Shown: positions 12,622 through 23,849 of the stretch, piece after piece
Position numbering within the stretch: the stretch's first letter is position 1
Layout: every line of letters starts with the position of its first letter
Source of the DNA: Echinarachnius parma
Lineage: Eukaryota; Echinodermata; Echinoidea; Clypeasteroida; Echinarachniidae
Assembly: GCA_037951105.1 (NCBI GenBank)
Contig: JBAMJV010003026.1
Coordinates: forward strand, 312,501-376,500
Length of the DNA stretch: 64,000 nucleotides
Reading direction: 5' to 3'
Made by a program: the position numbers and the translations under genes
Notes under the pieces: generated by a model
Seen by the model: the letters and a program-made list of their open reading frames with translations, nothing else
Told to the model about the DNA's origin: nothing
Database searches by the model: none

Positions 12622-13098
12622 TTAAAGGGGTAGTTTAGTTTTGGTAAGGCTGAACTTTAGTAGCCAAAACCTGCACAGTAACATTATACACTAATAGTTA
12701 GAACTCCACCATGCTCGACAGGTATACAAAATTACAAACGACTAAGTAAAAAGCCTGTTATCATTCAAAAAGAGACATGTGATGTTTTATTGATATAATG
12801 ATTAAATAGCGAGATCATCAACAACTATTTAAAAAACGCTTTTGAACATTTTTGAAAAAGTGCAAGCATTTTTTTATTTTTTTCTAAAATTCATCTAATT
12901 ATTTGGGCCCCAAATAATTATAAGATCAGATATATTTATTGATATTTCAGCCGTTTCTGGGTCGATTTTGACCAAATAAAGTTTATTCTGCCATTAAAAT
13001 TGCATGTTCTCTCAAATTCGACACTCAGTTTTTCATTACCTCACAAAAGAATTGTGTTGTGCAGCGCCCTGTCTACCAAAACTAAACTACCCCTTTAA
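12622..13098 (-). mobile_element. Family-1 TTAA MITE, complete, inserted in the satellite
   Basis: TTAA (12622-12625) is followed by AGGGGTAGTTTAGTTTTGGTA; the other end is the inverted complement, closing in CTACCCCT plus TTAA (13095-13098). It interrupts the satellite motif CCCTTTAAGTTCATGTC at its TTAA, which is present on both sides. Other monomers give the uninterrupted site. No ORF is present, so it is non-autonomous. The TTAA duplication and TTAAAGGGG start fit the TTAAAGGRR ends of T2/Kolobok MITEs. Confidence 0.88.
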
Positions 13099-13442
13099 GT
13101 TCATGTCATGTATAGCACTAATTAGTGCTAAAGATTAAGTAAGACTAAATATTAGAGGCTTTTCACAAATTCTTCGGAGGGATTTTAGTACGCTAATCTC
13201 AGCAGGTGGTTGCACTTATTTCGCAAATACCCTGTACCCTGGAAATCTACTACGGCATTCGGCTGAATTATCATCTAAATGCGAACAATGTTTCTATGTT
13301 TTGAAAAAGGGCAAAATGTGATATTTGGAGATTCTCTTCAAGTTCATGTCAGTTATAGCACTGATTAGTGCTAAAGGTTGATGAAAACTAAATAGTTATT
13401 GAGGAAAACAGAATTTGCACTCACGATAACTTTTATATACTT
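13099..13442 (+). repeat. Decayed satellite monomers at the array edge
   Basis: 13099-13155 completes the interrupted monomer. 13240-13440 is a further, much more diverged monomer part (CTGAATTATCATC..., GCACTGATTAGTGCTAAAGG). Confidence 0.6.
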
Positions 13443-13790
13443 TTTAAAGGGATGTTGAGTTCTGGTAAGGAGAGTACAGTTTTGGTCAAACTGAATTTTA
13501 GTAACCAAAACCTGCATCATTACATTTAAAACTAATAGTTATAACTCGAAAGGAATACAAAATTACAAATGACTTAGTAAATTTCCTGTTGTCATTGAAA
13601 AAGAGCCGTTACAATTCAAGAGGGCGCTCTCTAAACACTCATCAGTTTAAACCATTTTGAATCAAATATTGTGCATGTGATGTTTTGATGAAATAGTGAT
13701 TAGATAGAGAGATATTTAACAACTATTTAAATACCTATTTTGTAACCTGTTGAAAAGAGGAAGCATTTTTACAATATTTTTAACGGCTGG
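13443..13790 (-). mobile_element. Diverged family-1 MITE, truncated
   Basis: It starts TTAAAGGGATGTTGAGTTCTG and continues with the family-1 body ('aaaacctgcat', 'aagagggcgctct', 'gcatgtgatgtttt'). The distal terminus is missing. Confidence 0.6.
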
Positions 13791-13794
13791 TTCA

Positions 13795-14130
13795 AAATTA
13801 TAGAATAAATGTGGGTTTAGAGTTTTATTCTACATGCTCGGGGTCTGAAACTTTTATTGTTTGAACATAATCTAAACATGTCAATTATTCATGCCTTGCC
13901 ATTTCCTTGTTCATGGGAAAGTAATTTTGATGCGCAATTATATGTCTTAAAATGCCAGCAATGTTTGCATGTTATGTAACAGCACATATTTCGATATTTC
14001 GAGGTTTCCTTTAAGTGTATGTAATTTATAACACTAATCAATGCTAAAGATTGTGTTAATAAGCTGAACTGAATATTTATTAAAGAAAAAAATTGTTGCG
14101 CTCCACGAAAGATGCTAAAGACTTTATACT
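13795..14130 (+). repeat. Old diverged satellite monomer
   Basis: It shares the order of monomer landmarks (GGTTTAGAGTTTTATTCTAC, CTCGGGGTCTGAAACTTTTA, CCTTTAAGTGTATG, ACTAATCAATGCTAAAG) but has many substitutions and indels. 14131-14350 holds nothing recognisable. Confidence 0.6.
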
Positions 14131-14349
14131 CAGTGATTAATCTTTGTTATGTTGTATTAGATGAAAGGTACCACCAATAACACTCATTGCCATGCTAAAC
14201 CATGGACCTAGGAAGTAGGTTCATGGCTAAACGATCACGCGTTATAGTCGCCAGGGGAATTCCACTTAGAAGGACGTTGACACATTTATTCAGCGAAACT
14301 GACTCGTCCATCTTTCTGTCAATTATAATGGAAAACGCAATTTATTACT

Positions 14350-15570
14350 AAGTACTTGCAGGGAATTGGGAGTGTGTTTGTATGTGTGCGTGCGACATAT
14401 GTGTGTCTGTGTCTATGTGGGGGTATGTGTGCGCGACGTTGTGTGTGCGTGTACGTGTGTGCGTGTTCGCGTGTGTGCATGTGTTTGATTGAGTGCATGG
14501 ATATAATGAGCGCATGGATATATACTCCGCAAAAAAAGAAACTGGACACTAATCTTGTATGAGACCAAATATATCGTATTCATTAACGATAAAATATATG
14601 ATATTGTATAAATTACCCTCTTCAATATTCGCATGAAATCCAGATCCAATTAACCACACCAATGTTTTCAAAAATAGCAAAAATGGAACATCTACTCAAC
14701 CATATAAATGTTGATAAGCATGATCTAAAACGCTATATTCATGAGATGGCATAATTTTTCATTACAAATGTGACCTTTTCTATCTTCATCTCAATAAAGA
14801 GTATAAATGAAGACAAATTGTGAACGTTATAGGTGTTATTTTCATCCAAAAGTAACAAAATGGGGAATTCCATGGCAAAACTTTATTAGTCAAAACCACA
14901 GTTTGTGCCCTTATTTCAGCATGAAAATTCTCTTGGTAATTATGGTTAAAATTGCAGGGGACACATGAAATAGACAAGCTTCATGCCTGTAATACAGACC
15001 AGTATGATAATGCTCTCATTACCTGGCCCTGTTTGATTGACAAATTTGTATTTCCAGAGTTTGTTCATAACAATAAAGTTGAATAATGTCATAATTTATT
15101 TGAAAACAGACCTTGCTAGTGTTAATTGACCATGGCATTTCATGCATGAACGATTACACATTTAAGTTATACCCTGCATGTAGAGGACTAAATTCCCTTT
15201 AATTTGATATATGATCATGTACACTGTATCGTACATTAATATGAAATATTTCAACTTATACAAGTGTTCAGTTTCTTTTTTTGCGGAGTATATGAGCGCA
15301 TGCGTAGTGTTGGCGTGTATGTTTGTTTGGCGTGCATGTGTGAACGCATTTATCATTACAAAGTGCGTGCGTGAGTTCCTGAGTGCGAGTCTCAGTGAGT
15401 GTGTCCGTGTCTGCGCTGGAGTGTGCGGGAGTGTGTGTGTGTGATTCAGTGCAGATGTTTGTGAATAAGTTTGTTTGTGTGTGTGTGTGGGTACTAATTG
15501 TGTCTATGTGCGCAACTGTGTGTCAATGTGGATGTGTGTGCATATGTGTGTGAGTGGTCTCGTGCATTAC
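14350..15570 (+). repeat. GT-rich low-complexity tract, split by a MITE
   Basis: GTGTGT/GCGTGTGT-rich DNA occupies 14365-14520 and resumes at 15293-15560 after the insertion. The open frames in it are simple-sequence artefacts. Confidence 0.75.
14523..15290. mobile_element. Tc1/mariner-like MITE with TACTCCGCAAAAAAAGAAAC ends
   Basis: The left terminus TACTCCGCAAAAAAAGAAAC (14523) is matched by the inverted complement GTTTCTTTTTTTGCGGAGTA ending at 15290, allowing for one change further in. TA dinucleotides flank both ends (14521-14522, 15291-15292), the duplication expected of Tc1/mariner-type insertion. The 768-bp interior has no transposase ORF. Confidence 0.75.
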
Positions 15571-15743
15571 AACCGTGTTTGGTATTATAGTATATTGCTC
15601 AAGTCAAACTGAATTTTAGTATATCGAAATGTCACATTAACATAAACACCACTATATATAACTTAATTGGAAGAACAACAAATTGAAAAAGAGGAAAGAC
15701 TTTTTTTTTCTGTGTCCAATAGTATTAGTTTGTATTCATTCAT

Positions 15744-15985
15744 AACAAGTTCAAGTTCAAGTTCAAGTTCAAGTTCAAGTTCATTTATTCATTTCAATCT
15801 TAAATAAACAAAATATATAATACATGTATCAATCATAGATAAAGCATTGAAATAGGGAGACTACAAAAAAGTTAGAAACTTGTAGGCAGTAGCCCCCTTT
15901 AACATATATAGTAAAGCGTTGTACACATTTGATACAAATACAATCATTAGAAAATCATATAACATACAAAAATAAAAAATAAAAC
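15744..15985 (-). mobile_element. LINE-like 3' end with (GAACTT)n tail, minus strand
   Basis: Six or seven AAGTTC units (15744-15782) border a segment whose minus strand reads like a LINE 3' end closing in AATGAATAAATGAACTT. The arrangement parallels the (TTGAA)n tail of the LINE at 47.1 kb. No ORF is present. Confidence 0.45.
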
Positions 15986-17886
15986 ATTTAAAATAACAAA
16001 GTACGTACAACTAATTCTCAGCACATTATGAACATAACTATTTATTTTATTTTTGCTTATTACCCCGCTATACAACTTGAGTGCGCAACCGTGTGGTCAA
16101 ACTGAATTTTGAGTACCTCAAAATTAAGTTAACATGAACAATATTATTATAATTTGTTAGTAGAAATAAATAGTGAGAACGCTTATAGATTTGTATTCTT
16201 ATTTGTATTAATGTATTCATTCGTTATAAATATAAACACAAAATTATCAGTATGATTAGCATCAATGACTTAGCATTTTCGCTCACTACTCCGCCATATA
16301 ACATAAATTAAGCATGGAACGTCCTCCTTTGCTTAGTGGACATCAATCATATTCATCGCTTTAAGCACATGTAAACAAAAAAGTTACCTATTTTGTGTCA
16401 TCTACAAAGATGGTATATGCTATGAACAGATACAAATCCCAAGTAAATGACCATATTTTCTTTCCGCATTAACAGGAAAACGTTATTATGTTAAAATGAT
16501 CTCTTTCTTTATAAAGAAATAATGCAACAGTACAATGGAAATCGTGCATTTTCTTACGCGAAAGCTACCATTGCTCTACATATTATTGCATCTCATATGT
16601 CAGTAAAACAAAATATAATTTGTGAACCCGCTCTAAATATACGTTGATTACAAAACATATTCGCACACTATAAAAGTTATTATTAGTTATTAATTGCCAG
16701 CATAAAAGTATAAGTACACGATACTAATGTCCGAGACCAACAGTGATCATTTAACAGACATATAATACTGCTTTATATATTAAAAATCACATTATAATCG
16801 TAAATATACATAGAAAACTGATGCACGTAGAACACTTATTTACACTAGCCAAACGAAGAGTGAAGGAATATTCATATACACATACAGTAAGACATGCTAT
16901 CGACAATTTACACGAATCCCTCACAGTGTTATCGTAAACATACAAACAAAACTGTTGCACATAAAACCATTTTTACAATAGCCATACGAAGATTCAAAAT
17001 AATAATCAAACAAAACATACAAAGCTGAAGCATATAAGATATCTTTCACATTTAAAACATGCAAAATACTAATTATAGTATACAGAAATAGTTACTAACG
17101 ATCAATAATACAAATCATCGAAATAAAAAAGTGCTTAATAGAAATATGTGAACATACATTATGTTAACAATAAAGTTGAACTGGGATATACATCATTCTA
17201 CCAAATGCAAGTTTGTGTAGATTATGTACTAATATTACTAATTACTACATTCCCCATAGTCCTCAGCCCGAGTATCTTTGTGACCTGTCCAGTCCTCAAA
17301 TTTGAAAGGGTTAAACAAATGCACCATATGCCAAATAATCATGATAAACAACAGATCAAAGTCATGAACCAGACGTAAACAAGACCGATTCACCAGGGAT
17401 CGAAGAGACCGACAAGCCTGGGTAGGGTGTGAATTGCATTATTGAATTGAAACCTGGTACAAACCAGGGAAGGAAATTTGACTTCACAGAAAATGGAATA
17501 TGAATAATCGTGTCTCATTAACGCATACTGTTTTCTAAACACACTGACATCGAAATGTAAAACAGTAGAGCCATGAGCTATCAAATCTGGCAGATTGTAC
17601 TTTAGGCGAACAAATGGCAACTAACAATACTGAACATAGAATATAAACATTACCATCATACTGATAACGAGTGAGAAAAGAGGGCTAACACGATGTTTTG
17701 TGAAAGCTAAATTTTACAATTACCGGATTCAGTTGTGGTACAATTAAGAGAAAAAACATTATTTGAGAAGGTAATACAGATTCTAAGCGAAATATCCCTA
17801 TACGGGAATTGAGTTCCATTACTTTTTAGGCAGCCCATACTAGACAAACATATTGCAAATCGGTATAAACGCCAACGATCTGACGT
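15986..17886. other. AT-rich intergenic DNA, no feature recognised
   Basis: About 1.9 kb without a convincing ORF, RNA or repeat family. A short family-1-like stretch ('caaactgaattttgagtacc') occurs at about 16098, and a similar one at 15605. Confidence 0.4.
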
Positions 17887-17887
17887 T

Positions 17888-18436
17888 TTAAAGGGGTAGT
17901 TCTGTTTTAGTAGAGAGGCGCTGCACATCACAATTTATTTTGTGAGGTAATGAGAAACTAAGTGTCATTTGACAGAACATGCAATTTTAATGGCAGAATA
18001 AACTTTATTTTAGTTAAAATTGGTTCAGAAACAGCTGAAATATCAATAAATTTATCTAATCTTATAATTATTTGGGGCCAAAATAATAAGATGATTTTGT
18101 TCAAGAAATTAAAAAAATGCTTAGGCCTATACTTTTTCTAAAATTTTCGAAAGAGTTTTTGAATAGTTGTTGATGATCTATCTACTTAATCATTAGTTTA
18201 ATAAAACATCACATGCATAATTTTGTATGAAAATTGGTTGACCAATGCCTTTTTAGAGAGCGCCCTCTTGTGTTTTAATGGCTCTTTTTAAAAAAGAATA
18301 ACGGGCTTTTTACTTAGTTGATTGTAATTTTGTATACCGTTCTAGCATGGTGGGGTAATAACTATTAGTTGGTAATGTTACTGTCCAGGTTTGGTTACTA
18401 AAGTACAGCCTTACCAAAACTGTACTACCCTTTTAA
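17888..18436 (+). mobile_element. Family-1 TTAA MITE, complete
   Basis: TTAA (17888-17891) then AGGGGTAGTTCTGTTTTAG; it ends CCAAAACTGTACTACCCTT plus TTAA (18433-18436). It has the same interior as the copy at 12622-13098 in opposite orientation. 549 bp, no ORF. Confidence 0.85.
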
Positions 18437-19032
18437 TCTTTACAATTCCCCTCTGTACGTTTTCCTGTCTCTCGTTACACGAAACAGACAAAACGAGGCC
18501 ACTGTTATTGAATTGTTATCATCAGATATTGACCGCTCCTTGAAAGAATTATTTGTCCAGGGCAATGCTTGATTCATGGCATTGGAGACAGAAAGAAGGA
18601 GCATGCAAGTTATCATTCCGCTTATCAGTCCAGTTATCGAGAGACCGCGTTACCATGAAAGGTCAGAAATGCGGCTTTGATTGTAGACTCTCTTTTTATG
18701 GAGAGGGTATTACATCATGTCACACATTTTGTTCCTTGATTATGTTAGGAGTAAAGTTGGGTTGTGACAGGCTTTAGCGAAACCCTGCATGTGTGGGTAA
18801 ATATCAAATTATAGATTTTCACGACAAAGAAAGACCTCATCACAAGCTTATGATTCATGATTTGTTTTTAAATGGTTAATACTTGGCAAAGATATGTTTC
18901 TTTCAGTTTTAAAAATGTAGTTCTTTTACACACATTATTTTGACTTAAAATGCCGATTTCTACTGACAAGTGCAGCCGGTCACAATTGTTCCCTCTGAGA
19001 CCCCGCCCCGAAAACTCTGCGCTCATTTTATG
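18437..19032. other. Intergenic, nothing recognised
   Basis: Only short unconvincing open frames occur. Composition is similar to the surrounding unique DNA. Confidence 0.35.
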
Positions 19033-19410
19033 GGGATGGTGTGGCATGATCGCATGGACGCTAGACTTTGAATCTAGAGGTCGTGGGTTCAAACCCGATT
19101 GATGTCCCATCATTTATGTCCTTCAGCAAGACATTTAATCCATATTGCTGCTCTCTACCAGGAGAATAAATGGGTACCTGGTTGGGTGTTAATTAGCATG
19201 CGCGCTATATATATATCATATATGGCTGCCATTAGCTAGTATGCTCCCCGGGGAGTTGAGATGGTGCGCAAGATAATTGTGCGGGTTTGAACTGTACCAG
19301 TAACGACCAGGGTAATAATACAAGCGCATAGAGACGTGCTTCTGCAATGTGATATGCGCTATATAAAAACTGTTTATTATTATTATTATTACATTATTAT
19401 TATTATTTTA
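19033..19410 (+). mobile_element. tRNA-derived SINE with (ATT)n tail
   Basis: The head has a tRNA-like plan: an anticodon-type hairpin CTAGA-CTTTGAA-TCTAG (TTG in the anticodon position), then a B box in GTGGGTTCAAACCCG. The body contains 'gtccttcagcaagacattt', 'tgctgctctctac', 'gctagtatgctccccgggga' and ends 'gatatgcgctatataaa' followed by (ATT)n at about 19373-19405. The same body recurs at 23050 and, inverted, at 54540, and in part at 63535. The family is common in marine invertebrates; no name is assigned. Confidence 0.85.
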
Positions 19411-20463
19411 TTGCAATGCTCCGTGTACAAGTCCCATCTGTAATTTCAGTGGCGTAACAGATTACAACAATATCGGGGGCAGAATATATCCACATTCCCA
19501 CCCTGTATAAAGCGTAATAGAAGGGTTGTCAACCTTGAGCACGACGCGAGTCACTGATTACGAGGGTGTGAAGCAAATGAGCTGGGGTATATGAGGAGCT
19601 GTCCCCTTGTATGGTATCAGTTATAGGGAGATTTTGCACTTTTAATTGAACATGTGTAATCCAGTGCAAACCGAGGAAGGAAAATCGGAATGAGTTAGTG
19701 TGCCATGATTATACAGACTGTGATTTTGTTTATGGAGTAAACATAATTATGCAATATGCATGTTCGGGAATTGTCATCAGTTCAAACATTGCACAATATG
19801 CCACATTATTTATGTAATGGCACTAAGTACAATTTGGGATATCATACCATTTGTTTAAGTCGCTGGTACGGAATGCCACAGTTAATATAGTATGCTTGAA
19901 TTGTATTGATGGGGCAAGAGCCCCCAAGCCACCCCTCCCCATACGTAAGGCAGTGTTTACTTTAAGATTACTGCAATCGAAGCAACATTTCAGTACATAT
20001 CAGTATCATTTGGGCTATTTTACTACATCCTCGCATGTTATTGACCATGCATACAAACAGACTGATTCCATATAGTAACTACCCTTTCTCGCACAATCCT
20101 TTCCGAATCTACCGTGACTAGCAATGGTCATATTGGTTGTAATATCGTTATGGTCATGCTAGCAGACATCTATAGATACCAAATTGTCTGTGTGACTTAA
20201 TGATTCAAGTACAAAACATTGTCACAATGGTCATTTGTATACACGGGGACATTGAATACTATTATTAACTTTACTCTCTGCCATGGCTATCGATAACCCC
20301 AAAAAAGAGAATTTGAATATTTGTACAGTAATCAGAAAACTGATATGGCTAAATCCACAAACAATAATATCTATGGGATAAGACAAACGGCATGTTTACA
20401 ATTACAAGTAGTATTCTTTAAGGGCTCTCGAACATAGATCTACAGACAAACTATTTCTGAGGG
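19411..20463. other. Intergenic, nothing recognised
   Basis: Unique AT-rich DNA with short open frames only. Confidence 0.35.
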
Positions 20464-21545
20464 TTAAAGGGATAGTTTAGTTTCCGTAAAGAAAGTACAG
20501 ATTTGGTCAAACTGAATCTAAGTAACCCAAACCTGCACTGTAACCAAGGGCGTCGATTTCCTCTCGGCATTGAGGGGGGCGGGGGGGGGGGGGGGGGGGG
20601 GGTGGTGAAACGTCATTTCGACCATCATCGGTAAGAGAGTACCTAGTATAGTAGTATGTCCAGAATTTTATGACGGGGGGTGGGAGGGGGGGGGGGGGGG
20701 GGGGGGGAGGGGGCCAACATAGTTGTTGACCAACATGACACCAAAATTAAGGTAAACGGGCATTTTCTGAGTTAGCTTATTAGAAATGTTCAGATTAAGA
20801 TGTGCACATTGCAAGCACCCTGCTGGAACCCTAAACCTAATCAGTCAAGTGATATACTGCTCTCAAATTTGTTATCTCAAAGGGGGATACAATGGGCGGA
20901 TCCCCCGGAAGCTTTAGGATTTTGAATATTAAGAACTAAAGATGGTGTTCATTATTATGTTAATACGTAAAACCGTTACTTATCAAATAATATGTTGAAT
21001 GTTAGCTCATTGTTTGTGGGCATAGCGGGTTCCACGGGGCGCAGCTAGTCCCCGGAAGATTTTGTATTTGGGCAGTTAGGTACTCTCAAGATGTAGTTTA
21101 AAGAACATTATTATTTCGTTAATGAATGAGAGGGGTTAATGTCTCTCACTTTAATGTTATTTTATATATCTAAACCCCAACTATACGGGGGGGGGGGGGG
21201 CTGATAATGCAGGCCATCCCCGTACCTCAAATATTGGGGGATATATCATCTCATCAATTTGAATATGTGTACAGTAATCAGATAACTTATATGGCTAAAT
21301 CCACAAACAATAATATATTACCCTAACCCTAACCCCCCCCCCCCCCCCCCCCCCGTGATCGACCCCCATGACCATTACATTACAAACAGAAAGTTATAAC
21401 TCACCGTGCTCGCTCAAAAAGTATAAAATATTACAAATGATTAAGTAAAAAGAATATCATATGTCAAAAAGAGCCGTTAAAACTAAAGAGGGCGCTCTTT
21501 AAACACACATCGGTTTACTTTACCTAATCATACCATGCTTTTGAC
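20464..21545 (-). mobile_element. Family-1 MITE split by a secondary insertion, far end missing
   Basis: TTAA (20464-20467) then AGGGATAGTTTAGTTTCC begins the element. The body breaks at 20544 after 'cctgcactgtaac' and resumes at 21371 ('attacaaacagaaagttataac', 'agagggcgctcttta'). The distal terminus is absent after about 21545. Confidence 0.7.
20545..21370. mobile_element. Insertion with imperfect inverted ends CAAGGGCGTCGAT / ATCGACCCCCATG
   Basis: The 826-bp block separates two parts of a family-1 MITE. Its ends are imperfect inverted repeats (about 12 of 16 positions). The flanks ACTGTAAC and ACCATTAC agree at 5 of 8 positions, which could be an eroded 8-bp target duplication. The inside has long G runs (about 20576-20602 and 20688-20707), a run of about 17 G at 21186, and a CCCTAACCC-C(n) stretch at 21320-21353. 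Confidence 0.5.
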
Positions 21546-22084
21546 ATAATGACAGTCTACCTGAATATGACCATTTCATGATCCCAATGGGCTGCATATA
21601 TAAAGAGGCAGTATAAATTTGACATCAGACCCTTCGCCTTAACAATTTTAATGTAATACGTAACGAACGTATTTGATGAAATATATTGAGGACTTTACTA
21701 TAACATACCTCTAGCTTACAGAAGAAACTTACAAGTCGGAACAGCCTGTTTCATTAAATTATCTTATGTCTAAAACATTTTTAATGCTAGCAATAACTTT
21801 GTTTGTTACTCGCTAAACATCAGTGTAACTTTTTTCTGACCTATCAAACATTTACAAATTATAGTATCTGAATTGCGGTGAACAACGTGCTTTCTATTAC
21901 TCGAGAAAACATAAATGTAACATAAAATTGTAACATGGAAATTGTATTTATTCACCATGGCACCTCCGTATGGCACACAACACTTCATTCCAGTATAGCC
22001 TCCTGTGTGAGGTGCCAAAGGGATTATCGCATCAAGTATCAAGTAACAATTACAGAAGCAGGTATTTTCTAACCTCCCACAGGC

Positions 22085-22440
22085 TTACGTCACAAATGAT
22101 CGTAAGATTTATTAATTTACATACAGCGGTTACCTACGATTTCATGAACTTGGGATATCGTACGATCACGATGTGTTCAATATATTTGTGTAGCGGTCAC
22201 ATATTTGCCGGGGACCTTACGATGATTTGTGAGTTTAAGCAAAATTAAATCGCACGGCTCCCGTAGTTATAATCTGAAGGCTCGTACATACAGACGGCTT
22301 ACAGTACCCGCACGGGCATCGCAAGATACTCTTACGATGTTGTGCGATTTGAGTGTCCCCAAATTAAGTCGCAAAATCGTCCGATATTCGGAAAAATGAT
22401 TTCACCTAAACGTGGCATCGTAAGGGTGCCTTATCCGTAA
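22085..22440. repeat. Region enriched in CTTACGAT/ATCGTAAG motifs
   Basis: The motif or close variants appear repeatedly on both strands (for example ATCGTAAG at 22098 and 22428, CTTACGATG at 22216 and 22331, with related ATCGTACG and CTACGAT). No inverted termini were found. 21546-22084 and 22441-23049 hold nothing recognisable. Confidence 0.35.
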
Positions 22441-23049
22441 TAAGGGTATTTGTGCCTTAAGCAACTATGGCAGGGATTGAAGTCCACCCTGAGATTTCTG
22501 CTCTAATGTACCCCGATTCGGATGAAATCAGTCATGCACATACTTTCTGGAACAATTATATGAATTAACAACTTTTGCAATAGTATACATCCAAAATATT
22601 ATAATTCTAACTTTTGTCATCTTGTGCTTACTGAATTGTTCATGTTTGCTTCTGAAGCTAATAAAATGTAAGAACGAATTGAATAGATTTGAATTTGTGT
22701 ATGCATTTATCTGTTTTCAAATTGTTTGTGTTTATTGGCTATGTAAGCTCGTACATGCTTATGAAATTAAGGTATTACGAATTCTTATTATTGTGTAATA
22801 GCTCTTTAAAGAGGACCTTTCATGATTATATAAATATGACAACGCATTTTACACAAAAAATATTTAATGCATGTGTTCGCACAGTCGAGAGCGATGTGAT
22901 AAAAAACTTGCGATTCGCAAAATGTCAAGATAAATGTAGCTTAGAGTCAGATCAGATATATCTAAAGCGTCTGTTTCTAAGTTGCACGGCACAGGATGTC
23001 CCTCATATAAAGATATTATCCACTGCCGCCGAACATTCCCACTCCGCTT

Positions 23050-23285
23050 GTCCTTCAGCAAGGTATTTAATCCGCATTGCTGCTCTCTACCCAGGTGTAT
23101 AAATGGGTATAGTCTGGTGAAAATTAGCTGGTGCACCTATAGGGTTGCTCGCCGCTAGTATGCTCCCCGGGAAGTTGAGAATGTGTACAAGATAATTGTG
23201 CGGGTCTGAACTGTACAATATGACCAGGGGTTATAATGCGCTTAGGGGCTAACGCTATGTAAGTGCGATATATTATTATTATTGT
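23050..23285 (+). mobile_element. tRNA-derived SINE, 5'-truncated
   Basis: It starts inside the body ('gtccttcagcaaggtattta') and follows the 19033 copy to 'aagataattgtgcgggtctgaa' and an ATT-rich tail at about 23270-23283. The tRNA-like head is missing. 23286-23849 is unique DNA with no feature seen. Confidence 0.8.
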
Positions 23286-23849
23286 CCCACGGAAATTATC
23301 GCGGAGATTAACCGCGCGAAAAAACGAGGTTTGAGCACAACAACAATTCAATCAAAATCATTATACCACTTATGGAGGAAACTTTGTAGTGATATCATAA
23401 CATACACCTATTCATGACACATGACATTATAATTACTGGGATTTCATCATTCGTTCAGAATGAAGGAAACCCATTGTTCCCCTTTCTGCCTAAGCTGGTG
23501 TATTATATTGACGTGTCAAACGGGTAACCATGGACCACCGAATTGTCCAAATTTTTACTTTTAACATCGACAGTAAATGAACAATCATTTACAATTTCAA
23601 AATATATATCTTATAAGCCGCCTTCAAATTTGCCTTAACAAAATGTCCTTAGTTCAGTGATGAATGGATCATGACCCTCTACCTTTCGGATTCCCGTTGA
23701 ATAAACCAATTTGACAACGAAATGGAACTGATAATCAAACAACACAACTATTCCTTTTTTTCCAAACGGCAAATACATGTTAAGGTGGTGTACCTAAATA
23801 GACACAAAGTTCGCTCTTCTAACCTGGTCCTTATTTGAATTATTTATAT

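Noticed and set aside
14319..15444. Cys/Val-rich and His/Thr-rich frames
   Set aside because: They are products of GT-rich low-complexity DNA.
22689..23102. 137-codon frame with a hydrophobic start
   Set aside because: Its 3' part runs into the 5'-truncated SINE body, composition is AT-rich like the flanks, and no domain or splice context supports it.
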